Below, in pieces: positions 18,684 to 27,780 of a stretch of 64,000 bases of DNA. The stretch is from Methanolobus tindarius DSM 2278. GTDB taxonomy: Archaea > Halobacteriota > Methanosarcinia > Methanosarcinales > Methanosarcinaceae. The first letter of the stretch is position 1. Every line of letters begins with the position of its first letter. The notes below the pieces were generated by a model, which was not told where the DNA came from, did not search any database, and saw only the letters and a list, made by a program, of their open reading frames with translations. The stretch lies in the NCBI RefSeq assembly GCF_000504205.1, contig NZ_AZAJ01000001.1:496001-560000 (forward strand), written 5' to 3'. The position numbers were made by a program, and so were the translations under genes.

Positions 18684-19066
18684 ATAAGATCCAATATTCT
18701 TATTGCCAGATGGGCAGCATTTGCGCCGTTGTCAACACCAACACTTGCTACCGGAACGCCGGGCGGCATCTGAGCTGTTGAAAGCAATGCATCAAGACCC
18801 ATCATTTTTGCGCTCACAGGAACGCCGATTACAGGCTTTTTTGTTTTTGATGCAATGACACCCGGAAGCGCTGCAGACAATCCTGCTATGGCAATGTATA
18901 CTTTTGAATCACTTTGAGAAACATACTCATCCAGTTTGTCCGGGTTACGGTGAGCTGAAATTACCTGGACATCGTATGAATAATCCGTACCATCAAGCAC
19001 TCCGGTCACTCTGTTTGCAACAGAACGATCGGATTCGGAACCCATTATTATTGCAATATCAACCAT
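18680..19066 (-). CDS. purE: N5-carboxyaminoimidazole ribonucleotide mutase (PurE)
   Basis: 128 residues. [15 protein letters not shown] and [14 protein letters not shown] are the class I PurE active-site motifs, with SAHR holding the catalytic histidine. [26 protein letters not shown] completes the fold. It is shorter than the bacterial average (about 160) but ends naturally. It interconverts N5-CAIR and CAIR in purine synthesis. Its stop overlaps the response regulator stop by four bases in convergent orientation. It starts 10 nt after chorismate mutase, so the two are likely co-transcribed. Confidence 0.92.
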   Translation of the reverse strand: MVDIAIIMGSESDRSVANRVTGVLDGTDYSYDVQVISAHRNPDKLDEYVSQSDSKVYIAIAGLSAALPGVIASKTKKPVIGVPVSAKMMGLDALLSTAQMPPGVPVASVGVDNGANAAHLAIRILDLI

Positions 19067-19076
19067 TTCTTACCTC

Positions 19077-19364
19077 CTAAGGAAGATTACCTTCGCCTCT
19101 CAGCTCCTGCTGACGCTCGATGTTCATCCTTATCAATATATTATATATTTCTTTTACCGCAGAAACATCAAGATTCAATTCTATTGCAGCATCTGCTGCA
19201 CGATCCAGAACCACATTATTCTGTGTCGGATCGTTAATATTGATCTTTTCCTGTTTCTTCGCTTCAAGTACCTTAGCAGCCATACCTACCCGCTTATGAA
19301 TAAGCTGCATGATCTCGCTATCAATCTGTTCTATTTCCGTGCGTACTTCTTTGATAGTGGACAT
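19077..19364 (-). CDS. aroQ: Chorismate mutase, AroQ class
   Basis: 95 residues, all helical. TEIEQIDSEIMQLIHKRVGMAAKVLEAKK is the first long helix, with the R of KR and the K of EAKK as expected active-site residues; VLDRAADAAIELNLD and YNILIRMNIERQQ follow. It turns chorismate into prephenate for tyrosine and phenylalanine. The gene lies downstream of archaeal shikimate kinase on the same strand and upstream of purE, forming an aromatic amino-acid pair. Confidence 0.9.
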   Translation of the reverse strand: MSTIKEVRTEIEQIDSEIMQLIHKRVGMAAKVLEAKKQEKININDPTQNNVVLDRAADAAIELNLDVSAVKEIYNILIRMNIERQQELRGEGNLP

Positions 19365-19492
19365 GTATACCCCGCATGTAAAAACATCTATTTATTACTA
19401 CAACTTAAGAATATGATTTTGATTTACAATCATTGTTTATTGATGATGAGTGACGGTTATTGAATGTTATTTTTCAAATTATACAAATTAAG

Positions 19493-20374
19493 CTATGCTG
19501 TTTCGTAGCATGCACCTTTATGAGCACCTTTGTTATTTACTTTTGTCCTTATCACGTTTCCGCTGACATTATAGCCTTTCCAGGCATCTTCAAGAATACC
19601 TGCCTGCTCATTATTTACAAGTGCAACAAATGAAGGACCTGTACCTGAAAGTGTTACTCCTTCAACACCAATATTAAGAGCACGCATCAGGAATTCCGTG
19701 TCAAAACCCAGGGCACCGCAGTAAAGAAAACCATTAAGTGTCATTGCCTTTTCAAACTTGCCTTCCATGGAAAGGTCAAATGCCATATCAACCCATGGGG
19801 CTATCAGCCTTGAATTATCTACGTTGGTACCTGAACTGAATGACTTTTCATCAGGTGCAAATATCAACACCTCATAGTCGTGCTCTGTCCTTTTCAAAAG
19901 TTCCATGGCTTTGTTGTCAGTTACTACAAAACCACCGTAAAAGGATGCACATGCATCATCCAGAGCACCGGTGATTGTCACTTTTGAATCAAGGGCAGCC
20001 TGTACACCCATTTTAACAGCATCAAAAGGATCCAGCTCCTCGCCAATGGCATCCAGAGTTGCAAGAATCGAAGCATTTGCAGCTGCACTGCTGCTTTTAA
20101 GACCACTTGCAAGAGGAACCTCTGATCGAGTATTTACTGTGCCACCCATCTCAATTCCAAAATGCTCAAGTACATATGAAACCGATCTTTCAATAAGCTG
20201 TGTATCCGCGTCAGGCATTCCCTGAATGCTGCCGCTTATCGATGTTGTTTCATCTGTGAGTTCCACATCAGCAAATGTCTTCAGATCGATACCAAAAGCC
20301 GCACCTTTCCATGTGGCTATTGCGTTTATTACCGTACCTGCACCAAGTGCATAAGCACTTCCTTTTGCTACCAT
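19493..20374 (-). CDS. aroK: Archaeal shikimate kinase (GHMP family)
   Basis: 293 residues unrelated to bacterial AroK. GSAYALGAGTVINAIATWKGAAFGIDLK is the archaeal N-terminus. The GHMP ATP loop is EVPLASGLKSSSAAANA near residue 90, and the third motif is LSGTGPSFVALV near 245. It phosphorylates shikimate. The following aroQ makes prephenate further down the same pathway. The 128-nt gap between the two contains an AT-rich region that may hold a separate aroQ promoter. Confidence 0.92.
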   Translation of the reverse strand: MVAKGSAYALGAGTVINAIATWKGAAFGIDLKTFADVELTDETTSISGSIQGMPDADTQLIERSVSYVLEHFGIEMGGTVNTRSEVPLASGLKSSSAAANASILATLDAIGEELDPFDAVKMGVQAALDSKVTITGALDDACASFYGGFVVTDNKAMELLKRTEHDYEVLIFAPDEKSFSSGTNVDNSRLIAPWVDMAFDLSMEGKFEKAMTLNGFLYCGALGFDTEFLMRALNIGVEGVTLSGTGPSFVALVNNEQAGILEDAWKGYNVSGNVIRTKVNNKGAHKGACYETA

Positions 20375-20518
20375 TATGTTACCCTGTTATCCTTTAAAAA
20401 TCCAGGATTTGGATTAAAATGTACAACTCTGCAAAACCCTGTATTTTACCCATACCAGTACTGTAAACTATTAAAGAATAATGTTTACAGGAATGAAAAC
20501 AGAAATACTACACATGAC

Positions 20519-21097
20519 TTATGAATTTGTCTTTGGTGTCAGGATCATGTCCTTTAATCTATTGTAACAAACCCTGTGCTTTTCCTCCATGTCAAGAGAT
20601 TTAGCCTCGTTCTGTTTTTCCCTTTTTCTGGCGGAACCAGCAAGGCATTCGTCAAGTTTCTCTTTCAAATATGCACTATTGTTAGTATCATCTTCAGACA
20701 ATAATTCCAGAATAAACTTGCTGTTGTGGAAATCGACTCCTTCTTCCTGTAATAATTTACCGCATGAAGTGGAGTACATAAGCACACCATTTGAAACAGG
20801 TCCGTAGAACTTTATTTTTTCACATGTCTCATTTTTGAGATGTTGTGGGGACTTGTAAACAGTATCATCCTGAAGTGTGACAAGCACATTAAAACTTTTA
20901 CTTTTCTTGAGTCCCGGAGGGATTGTCTCCGGATACAGCACTTTTGGTTTCACACCCATATGCTCAAGATCAGACACCAGCTCAGATGAGCTTGAATCAT
21001 CTACTACGATGATGTGCTCTATAGTCTTATCTTCAGCCAGTATCCTGGCAATTTCTTTTTCATATTCCATACATCCTATTATACTCATCAAAGGCAC
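20519..21097 (-). CDS. Uncharacterised protein, DUF1638-like
   Basis: 192 residues from a GTG (SD GGAG about 8 nt before); an ATG three codons later is possible. The start MSIIGCMEYEKEIARIL, an early cysteine and the alternating strand/helix pattern (HIIVVDDSSSSELVSDLEHMGVKPKVLYP) remind me of the DUF1638 family found with methyltransferase genes in Methanosarcina, but I am not certain. The protein is soluble, with a charged helical tail (about residues 130-192). It is divergent from the fwd operon and shares its upstream region, so common regulation is possible. Confidence 0.6.
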   Translation of the reverse strand: MPLMSIIGCMEYEKEIARILAEDKTIEHIIVVDDSSSSELVSDLEHMGVKPKVLYPETIPPGLKKSKSFNVLVTLQDDTVYKSPQHLKNETCEKIKFYGPVSNGVLMYSTSCGKLLQEEGVDFHNSKFILELLSEDDTNNSAYLKEKLDECLAGSARKREKQNEAKSLDMEEKHRVCYNRLKDMILTPKTNS

Positions 21098-21652
21098 ATT
21101 CCCATCTCCTCACAATGAGGGTATCATAAAAGTATTGCAAAAACGGTCGGTTATCGATCGTATAAGCTAAATACAAAAAAATTTCGCAGACCAAAATATA
21201 TACCCCATATTATATGGGATAAGTTTTAGTATATAAATCCTGCGAAAAATATGCTTTTTATTAAAATATATATACAGTTGGTTGGCGAGGTAAACTTACA
21301 GTCAAAAAATACAAACGACAACAACAGATACAAACGATACTTTTATAACAAATACGAGTCACTATATTTTACAATTCCCGACCCCATGGGTTGGAATTTA
21401 AGTAAAGTGACACGATCATTGAGAATCAAGATTGTAAGCAAGTTTTTCCGAGGGTTTTTAGCCTGAAAGTAAGACTTGTTGAAAAAGGCGTATTCATGCC
21501 CGCAAACACAAAAAGTGCTTGATTGAGAAATGTTCTTTAGTGGCCTCAGTAATACTGATATCTGCATTTTTTCTGCAGAACCGCTGCAATCTTTCACAAG
21601 ACATGACCTGGAAGCATTTGTACTTATTAGGCAGGATTACGGAGAAGATCAA
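21098..21652 (+). promoter_or_regulatory. Shared upstream region and long leader of the fwd operon
   Basis: A 15-bp palindrome CCCATATTATATGGG occupies 21204-21218. A strong TATA box TATATAAA follows at 21230-21237. A start site near 21260 would leave about 390 nt of leader before the fwdF ATG at 21653. The leader includes the palindromic CCCATGGG near 21384 and a stretch rich in G/C hairpin potential around 21440-21470. Frames inside it (for example 21251-21466) look like chance. A minus-strand TATA for the 20519-21097 gene overlaps the palindrome's left side. Confidence 0.5.
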
Positions 21653-22672
21653 ATGAACGAAGTAGTGTTTGGAGTAAAAGACGACAAGCAACTCGAATAC
21701 ACTCCTGAGAAGTGTATCGGTTGTGGAACGTGCGTTATGGCATGTCCTAAAGGTTCATTAGTTATCGGTTCAGTTGGAGCCGTGGCCAGAGGACTTATCG
21801 ACAAAGATTTCCTTGAGAACCAGACAGAACTCTGCATTGTATGTGGAATCTGTGCTAAGACATGCCCAACAGGTGCACTTGAACTGAAACAGGCCGGCGA
21901 GTCTGTAAATGATAATGCTTACATAAGCGTTGCACTTAAGGACACAACAGTCAATGACAACTGTGTACACTGTGGACTTTGTGAACAGATCTGTCCACAG
22001 GGCTGCATTGAAGTCAAACAGTGGCTTTCCAACGATGGAACTGCCAGTGTAGACGGTGAAACTATTATTGACACAGAATGTTGCATACACTGTGGCTGGT
22101 GTGCAGAAGTCTGTCCTGCTGAAGCTATCAGCGTTGAAAAGCCATTTGAAGGCACATGGGTACAGGATGATAAAGTATGTACTGCATGCCGCAGCTGTGT
22201 AGATGTATGCCCATGCAATGCACTGTTTAACCCTGACTGGGAAGCAGGAGAAATTGTAAACAAGGTAGAACAGCGCGCAGATGCATGTATTTACTGTGGT
22301 GCATGTGACATGGCATGTCCTGTTAAAGCTATTACTGTTACAAAGACAGGAATTCTTCCGGAAGTCGACAAAAAGACACTTCTTGAGAAGAAACTGCTCA
22401 ATGCGGAAATGAAGAGACCTACACTCACATCAACACTTGTTATCGATGAAGATGCATGTCTTGGATGTGGAAACTGTGTAATTGTCTGTCCTGTAAATGC
22501 AACGGATGAAGAAGTTGCAGCAGGATGCCTGAACGATGTCGATGGCAAGAAGATCCTTGAAGTAAGGAACGGTGTGGCACAGGTCGTTAACCAGGATCTC
22601 TGTGGATCAGACGGTGCATGTGTAATGATCTGCCCTGTAAGTGCCATTACACTTGAGAAGAGGGAGGTTTAA
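21653..22672 (+). CDS. fwdF: Formylmethanofuran dehydrogenase subunit F (polyferredoxin)
   Basis: 339 residues from ATG 21653, with GGAG 8 nt upstream; the frame stays open further upstream, but that extension lacks family features. Eight ferredoxin motifs occur in order, starting CIGCGTCVMACP, CIVCGICAKTCP and CVHCGLCEQICP. The seventh is CLGCGNCVIVCP. The eighth reads CGSDGACVMICP, with Asp at the second cysteine position. The chain of clusters carries electrons to the FwdB active site for CO2 reduction with methanofuran. First gene of a tightly packed operon; its TAA lies 2 nt before the fwdA ATG. Confidence 0.95.
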   Translation: MNEVVFGVKDDKQLEYTPEKCIGCGTCVMACPKGSLVIGSVGAVARGLIDKDFLENQTELCIVCGICAKTCPTGALELKQAGESVNDNAYISVALKDTTVNDNCVHCGLCEQICPQGCIEVKQWLSNDGTASVDGETIIDTECCIHCGWCAEVCPAEAISVEKPFEGTWVQDDKVCTACRSCVDVCPCNALFNPDWEAGEIVNKVEQRADACIYCGACDMACPVKAITVTKTGILPEVDKKTLLEKKLLNAEMKRPTLTSTLVIDEDACLGCGNCVIVCPVNATDEEVAAGCLNDVDGKKILEVRNGVAQVVNQDLCGSDGACVMICPVSAITLEKREV

Positions 22673-22674
22673 AC

Positions 22675-24429
22675 ATGGCAGGAACTATTGCAATCAAGAA
22701 CGGTTACGTTTACGATCCGCTCAACGACATTAACGGCGAAATGATGGACATTTTCATCAAAGACGGAAAGGTAGTCACTGAGCTTTCCGGCGCCGACATG
22801 AAAGATGCAAAGGAAATAGATGCAAAGGGCAAGACAGTAATGCCTGGTGGTGTTGACTCACACTCCCACGTTGCAGGAGCTAAGGTCAACGTTGGTAGGA
22901 TGATGAGACCTGAAGACCACTACAGGCACTACCAGAAGAAGACGCCACTTACACACTCAGGCTGCGGATACAGTGTACCATCAGTTTACCTTGGTGGATA
23001 CGAGTACTCCAAGATGGGATACACAACTGTTTTTGAGGCAGCTGTCCCACCAATGGAAGCACGCCACACACACGAGGAAATGCGCTCAACACCTATGCTT
23101 GACATGGGTGGATATCTTGTACTGGGTAACAACTGGTTCCTTATGAGATACCTCAAGGAAGGAGATATCGACAAGGCAGCAGCATACGTTTCATGGATGA
23201 TGAAGACCCACAAGACATACGGAATTAAGTGTGTCAACCCTGCAGGTGTAGAGAACTGGGGATGGGGAGAGAACGTAGGAGCTCTTGACCAGTCCAATAT
23301 TCACTTCGAAACTACACCTGAAGATATGATCAAGGGACTTACAGAGCTTAACGAGAAGCTCGGTATCCCAATGCCAGTGCACCTGCACGCAAACAACCTT
23401 GGTCACCCGGGATGCTGGGAAATCACAAGGGACTCACTCAAGATACCAAAGAATGTTAAGGCAAAGCCAAACGCAGATGTTGAGTGGTCAGAAACAAAAA
23501 GAGATGCTAAGAGGCACGAATCAGTTTACCTTACACACTGCCAGTTCAATGCTTTTGGCGGTACATCATGGAGAGACTTTGAGTCTGGTGTAAAAGGAAT
23601 CACCGACTATGTAAACAGTGTCGATCACGTTGTAATGGACAGTGGTTGTGTACCATTCGGTGACGCAACAGTCATGACCGGTGACGGTCCTGCAATCCAC
23701 GACCTCTACGTACTCACAGGCCACAAGTGGTCAAACACAGATGTGGAACTTGAATGTGGTTCCGGTGTACTCCCATTCGAATACCTGAAGGGCAACCCTG
23801 TACACAGTGTACAGTGGGCAATGGGTCTTGAAGTACTTCTCTACGTCAAGGACGCATGGAAGAGCATCATGACAACTGACAGTCCAAACGGCGGACCATT
23901 CACAAAGTACCCACAGGTCATTGCATGGCTTATGTCCAACAAGGCAAGACAGGATACATTTGCAGAATGCCACAAGTGGGCACAGGACAGAACCGATCTT
24001 GGTGCAGAGACAAGGGAAATGGATCTCTTTGAAATAGCAACTATCACCCGTGCAAACCCTGCAAGGACAATCGGTATGTCATACAGGAAGGGTACACTTG
24101 GTGTCGGTGCAGACGGTGACGTCGCAATCTATGATATTGATCCAAAGAGTCTCGAAGTCAACGACTACGAGAGCATCATAAGAGGATTCGAGAACGCTGC
24201 ATACACCATCAAGGCAGGAGAAGTAGTTTCCCAGATGGGCGAGATCGTTGCAATCCCTGAGAAGAACACATTCTATTCTGACATTGCAACCGATGAGGAT
24301 GCAGAGAACAGTATGCTCAAGGATGTCAAGAAATGGTTCAAGTACTATTCACTCGGATTCAAACACTATCCAACACCTGACAAGTATCTGGCAAACCCAA
24401 CACCAATTCAGGTAAATGCGGAGAAGTGA
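22675..24429 (+). CDS. fwdA: Formylmethanofuran dehydrogenase subunit A (amidohydrolase)
   Basis: 584 residues of the amidohydrolase superfamily. The metal-binding HxH lies in MPGGVDSHSHVAG near residue 62. A candidate carboxylated lysine lies in YGIKCVNPAG near 185. Further metal/active-site stretches are MPVHLHANNLGHPG, YLTHCQFNAFGG and TDSPNGGPFTKYP. The C-terminus has TRANPARTIGMSYRKGTLGVGADGDVAIYD. FwdA condenses formate, made at FwdB and passed through a tunnel, with methanofuran. It has a strong SD (GGGAGG) within the fwdF end. Confidence 0.97.
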   Translation: MAGTIAIKNGYVYDPLNDINGEMMDIFIKDGKVVTELSGADMKDAKEIDAKGKTVMPGGVDSHSHVAGAKVNVGRMMRPEDHYRHYQKKTPLTHSGCGYSVPSVYLGGYEYSKMGYTTVFEAAVPPMEARHTHEEMRSTPMLDMGGYLVLGNNWFLMRYLKEGDIDKAAAYVSWMMKTHKTYGIKCVNPAGVENWGWGENVGALDQSNIHFETTPEDMIKGLTELNEKLGIPMPVHLHANNLGHPGCWEITRDSLKIPKNVKAKPNADVEWSETKRDAKRHESVYLTHCQFNAFGGTSWRDFESGVKGITDYVNSVDHVVMDSGCVPFGDATVMTGDGPAIHDLYVLTGHKWSNTDVELECGSGVLPFEYLKGNPVHSVQWAMGLEVLLYVKDAWKSIMTTDSPNGGPFTKYPQVIAWLMSNKARQDTFAECHKWAQDRTDLGAETREMDLFEIATITRANPARTIGMSYRKGTLGVGADGDVAIYDIDPKSLEVNDYESIIRGFENAAYTIKAGEVVSQMGEIVAIPEKNTFYSDIATDEDAENSMLKDVKKWFKYYSLGFKHYPTPDKYLANPTPIQVNAEK

Positions 24430-24434
24430 TACTA

Positions 24435-25244
24435 ATGGCAGACGTAATTCTTAAACCAACAGGAAATTTCGACCTTACCGTTGAGGCAGAGGTTGTCACA
24501 CCTGACAACTTTGCCGGTAAAAATGCAGATGAGATCGGAAAGTTACTTGTCTGGCAGGGCCCTGCAGAATATCCTCTTTCAGACTTTTTCTCAGTAGAAG
24601 GAAACGGTGGAAGCTCAGCAGAGGACACAACCATCATTATTGACGGAGATATCCCAAGGGTAAAGCGTATCGGACAGGAAATGACTGCCGGAAAGATTCT
24701 GGTAAAGGGCAGCGTAGGTATGCACACAGGATCTACAATGAGTGGCGGAGAGATCATCGTTGAAGGTGACTCTGAATCATGGGCTGGCATGGATATGAAA
24801 GGCGGTTCCATCCACATCAAAGGTAATGCGAAAGACCACATTGGCTGCGCATACCGTGGTAGCTGGAAAGGAATGACCGGCGGACGTATCACTGTAGACG
24901 GTGACGCAGTCAGCCAGGTAGGCGGTGGCCTTGCAGGCGGAGAAATAATTATCGGCGGTAGTGTCAAACACTTCAGCGGAATCCGCATTAACGGCGGTCT
25001 TCTCGTAATAAAAGGAAACGCTTTCAGAACTGTCGGAGCAGAGATGACCGGTGGTACTATCGTTGTCGGTGGTTGCATTGAGAGATTCACACCAGGATTT
25101 ACAATGGAAGGTGTTGAGTCAGACCTCAAGTTCGGCGACATCGAGTGCCCTGGAGAATACAAGAAGTTCACAGGCGACTATGCCATTCCACAGAAAGGAA
25201 AGGGTGTAATGTACGTATCCTGTGACAACAACGAGTGTCTGTGA
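24435..25244 (+). CDS. fwdC: Formylmethanofuran dehydrogenase subunit C
   Basis: 269 residues from ATG 24435, four codons downstream of a possible GTG that overlaps the fwdA stop. It is built of glycine-rich repeats of the right-handed beta-helix seen in glutamate synthase C-terminal domains: SVGMHTGSTMSGGEIIVEG, GCAYRGSWKGMTGGRI, VGGGLAGGEIIIGGSV, TVGAEMTGGTIVVGG. It is a structural subunit of the Fwd complex that packs against FwdA. Length and repeat count match the family. Confidence 0.95.
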   Translation: MADVILKPTGNFDLTVEAEVVTPDNFAGKNADEIGKLLVWQGPAEYPLSDFFSVEGNGGSSAEDTTIIIDGDIPRVKRIGQEMTAGKILVKGSVGMHTGSTMSGGEIIVEGDSESWAGMDMKGGSIHIKGNAKDHIGCAYRGSWKGMTGGRITVDGDAVSQVGGGLAGGEIIIGGSVKHFSGIRINGGLLVIKGNAFRTVGAEMTGGTIVVGGCIERFTPGFTMEGVESDLKFGDIECPGEYKKFTGDYAIPQKGKGVMYVSCDNNECL

Positions 25245-25254
25245 GGTGTTAATC

Positions 25255-25644
25255 ATGGAAGCATTACTCAACACAGGAAGTACAATTAACGAAGGAAGAC
25301 TTGCCAAAGGTGGCAACAAGTATTCCGATGATTACACAAAGGAATGTGCAGTATGCTGGATGTGTGCAGAGGACTACACATCTCTTGGATGCCCTGAGAA
25401 GGTAGCAGTAACATCCAGAGACGGAAAGCACACAGTTGCAGTTCGTCCAAAGGTAACAGAGGCAATGAGATCAGGACAGGTATTCATACCAAGGTCCATC
25501 TGGGCTAATGTTGTCGTTGAGCCAGACACATTCTCAACAGGTTCACCACGTTATAAGGGAGCTCCTGTTACAGTAGAACCAACTGATGAAGAGGTACTCA
25601 GCGCCGAGGAAGTTGTCCTGAAGCTGTACATGGGAGGTGAATAA
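25255..25644 (+). CDS. fwdD: Formylmethanofuran dehydrogenase subunit D
   Basis: 129 residues from ATG 25255 (SD GAGGTG). It corresponds to the C-terminal molybdopterin-dinucleotide-binding barrel of formate-dehydrogenase-like enzymes, here a separate chain completing FwdB: TGSTINEGRLAKGGNKYSDDY, then VAVTSRDGKHTVAVRPK. A CAVCWMCAEDYTSLGCP cysteine cluster sits near residues 28-45. The gene ends one base before the FwdB ATG, so the subunits are translationally coupled. Confidence 0.93.
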   Translation: MEALLNTGSTINEGRLAKGGNKYSDDYTKECAVCWMCAEDYTSLGCPEKVAVTSRDGKHTVAVRPKVTEAMRSGQVFIPRSIWANVVVEPDTFSTGSPRYKGAPVTVEPTDEEVLSAEEVVLKLYMGGE

Positions 25645-25645
25645 A

Positions 25646-26959
25646 ATGGTCTATAAGAACATTATATGCCCTGTCTGTGGAGGTTCATGTGACGATGTTC
25701 AGGTCGATCTGGATACCGAGAACCGTACAATCGATGTGCAGAATGCATGTAAGATGGGTAACGCAAAGTTCCAGGAAGTCGTAAGTTCACACAGGATCCT
25801 GAAACCAACCATCAGAGAGAACGGAAAGGTAAAGGACGTCAGCTGGGAAGAAGCACTTGAGATGGCAGCAGATATTCTTGTAAATGCAAGACGCCCACTG
25901 TTTTTCCTTGGAAGTGAGACCTCCTGTGAAGCACAGGAAGTAGGATTACACATTGCTGAATATCTTGGTGCACCAGCAGACTCCAACGCAACAATCTGCC
26001 ACGGACCAACTGTTATGGGTATTCAGGAATCCGGTATGGTAGGAGCTACCGCCGGTCAGGCAAAGAACAGAGCTGACATGACCGTCTACTGGGGTGTCAA
26101 TGCACTGGAATCCATGCCAAGACACATGTCCAAGTACGGTGTATTCCCAAGAGGTTACTGGACAAAGAGAGGAAGATTTGACAGGACAATGGTCACAGTG
26201 GACCCAAGGGTAACACCTACCGCTGTTGCATCAGATCTGCACCTTCAGCTTAACCCAAGTTCAGACTACGAACTTCTCAGCGCAATGTTCACAATCCTCA
26301 ATGGCAAGGAGCCACATCCATCTGTAGAGGAAATCACAGGAATCCCAATTTCAGTGATGAAGCAGACAGTTGAGATGATGAAGGAGGCAAACTTTGTTGC
26401 TATGTACGTTGGTCTTGGTGTTTCATCCTCATACGGAAAACACAGGAACATTGAGATTGCACTGAACTTCGTCAAGGAGATGAACAATTACACCAAGTGT
26501 AATATCGGTGCTCTTAGAGGTCACTGTAACGTAGCAGGATTCAACCAGCTTGCATCCTACCTTTACGGTTACCCATTCGGCCTTGACTTCATGAAGGGAT
26601 ATCCAAGGTACAACCCTGGAGAGACAACAACTGTAGACCTTCTCAGGGAGAAAGATGTTGATGCAGCATTTATCATGTCTGCTGACCTTGTGAACCACAT
26701 TCCGGCAGATGCTGCAAAGTATCTCGCAGACATACCAATGATCTGCCTTGACATTGCACCATGCCCATCAACCACAGCAGCAGATGTAGTTCTGCCTGGT
26801 GTAATTGATGCTATGGAATGTGACGGTACATTCTACAGACTCGACAACGTGCCTGTATACTTTGAACCATTCACAGACTCTCCATTCCCTGAAACAAAGA
26901 GCAATGAGGACACCCTCAAGCAGCTCTTTGCAAAGGTAAAGGCTAAAAAGGAAGCATGA
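25646..26959 (+). CDS. fwdB: Formylmethanofuran dehydrogenase subunit B, catalytic W/Mo-pterin subunit
   Basis: 437 residues from ATG 25646 with a strong SD (GGGAGGTGA). CPVCGGSCDDVQ near the start holds the [4Fe-4S] cysteines. Residue 118 is Cys in ATICHGPTV, the metal ligand, so this is the cysteine, not selenocysteine, form. Pterin-contact stretches include SMPRHMSKYGVFPRGYW, LRGHCNVAGFNQ and DIAPCPSTTAADVVLPG. It reduces CO2 to formate, which FwdA fixes on methanofuran. Tungsten or molybdenum cannot be told from sequence, so the fwd symbol is a convention. Its stop overlaps the fdhD ATG. Confidence 0.96.
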   Translation: MVYKNIICPVCGGSCDDVQVDLDTENRTIDVQNACKMGNAKFQEVVSSHRILKPTIRENGKVKDVSWEEALEMAADILVNARRPLFFLGSETSCEAQEVGLHIAEYLGAPADSNATICHGPTVMGIQESGMVGATAGQAKNRADMTVYWGVNALESMPRHMSKYGVFPRGYWTKRGRFDRTMVTVDPRVTPTAVASDLHLQLNPSSDYELLSAMFTILNGKEPHPSVEEITGIPISVMKQTVEMMKEANFVAMYVGLGVSSSYGKHRNIEIALNFVKEMNNYTKCNIGALRGHCNVAGFNQLASYLYGYPFGLDFMKGYPRYNPGETTTVDLLREKDVDAAFIMSADLVNHIPADAAKYLADIPMICLDIAPCPSTTAADVVLPGVIDAMECDGTFYRLDNVPVYFEPFTDSPFPETKSNEDTLKQLFAKVKAKKEA

Positions 26960-27780
26960 GTGAGCACTGGTACTCAGAAAGGAAAGGGAAGGATGAAACC
27001 TTCCGCAAAGGTGAGGAAAGTATTTCCTCTCCCTTTTACGTCCCCATAGAGTGCCTGGAAATCACTGAAAACAGTAAACAACACATTACTGTGGACGTTA
27101 TTGTAGAAGAAAAGTTTGAACTTTTCGTAAATAACGTTCACGTAACTACTTTTTTTGCAAGTCCTTACGAACTTGAAGAGCTTGCACTGGGATTTCTCGT
27201 CTGCGAGGGATTTATTGAACCTGACACCCAGGTTGATTCGATAAAGATAGAAGGAAAATCTATTTTCTGTGAAATTGAAATTAATACTCCTGAACTGGAG
27301 GAACTAACGCATCTTGAGAGGTGCGGAACAACATCATACCGCAAAGATGTCATCAAACAGATTAATTCCGATACTAAATTCAGCACCGAGGCTATTACCC
27401 ACGGAGTCAGCCAGTTAAAAGAACTTGGCAGGGCATGGCACAGCACCGGGGGTGCACATACATCTATAATCTACAACAACCAGGGAGAAATACTATTCTT
27501 CTGTGAGGATGTTGGCAGAGCATGCTCCATGGATAAGGTTGTAGGTAAAGCCCTGATGAACGGCATCAATCTTTCAGAATGCGCTCTGGCTACAACCGGC
27601 AGACTGGCATCCACCATGGTTTCTAAAGCCATGAATGCGGGCATTCCTCTTATCTCAAGCAAAGGTGCAACTGTGCGTGAGTCAGTAGAACTAGCTCAAA
27701 AAGCAGGAATGACTCTGGTAGCTTTTGTGAGAGGGAAAAATCTGTATGTGTATGCAGGAGAAGAGAGAATAATCATCTGA
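26956..27780 (+). CDS. fdhD: FdhD-type sulfurtransferase for the bis-MGD cofactor
   Basis: 274 residues. The FdhD core is clear: FFASPYELEELALGFLVCEGFI, RCGTTSYRKD, GGAHTSIIYN, FCEDVGRACSMDKVVG, TTGRLASTMVSKA, and SKGATVRESVELA near the C-terminus. FdhD passes sulfur from IscS to the W/Mo of formate-dehydrogenase-type enzymes. The loop that in bacteria carries a CxxC pair has only one Cys here. The ATG overlaps the fwdB stop by 4 nt (ATGA), so it is made with the enzyme it should activate. Its stop abuts the stop of the convergent tubulin operon without a gap. Confidence 0.93.
   Translation: MSEHWYSERKGKDETFRKGEESISSPFYVPIECLEITENSKQHITVDVIVEEKFELFVNNVHVTTFFASPYELEELALGFLVCEGFIEPDTQVDSIKIEGKSIFCEIEINTPELEELTHLERCGTTSYRKDVIKQINSDTKFSTEAITHGVSQLKELGRAWHSTGGAHTSIIYNNQGEILFFCEDVGRACSMDKVVGKALMNGINLSECALATTGRLASTMVSKAMNAGIPLISSKGATVRESVELAQKAGMTLVAFVRGKNLYVYAGEERIII

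Noticed and set aside
21251-21466. 71-residue frame inside the fwd leader
   Set aside because: No ribosome-binding site and a basic, Asn/Tyr-rich chance composition; a leader peptide cannot be supported.
24359-25171. 270-residue frame antisense to fwdC
   Set aside because: Pro/Ser-rich shadow of the glycine repeats of FwdC.
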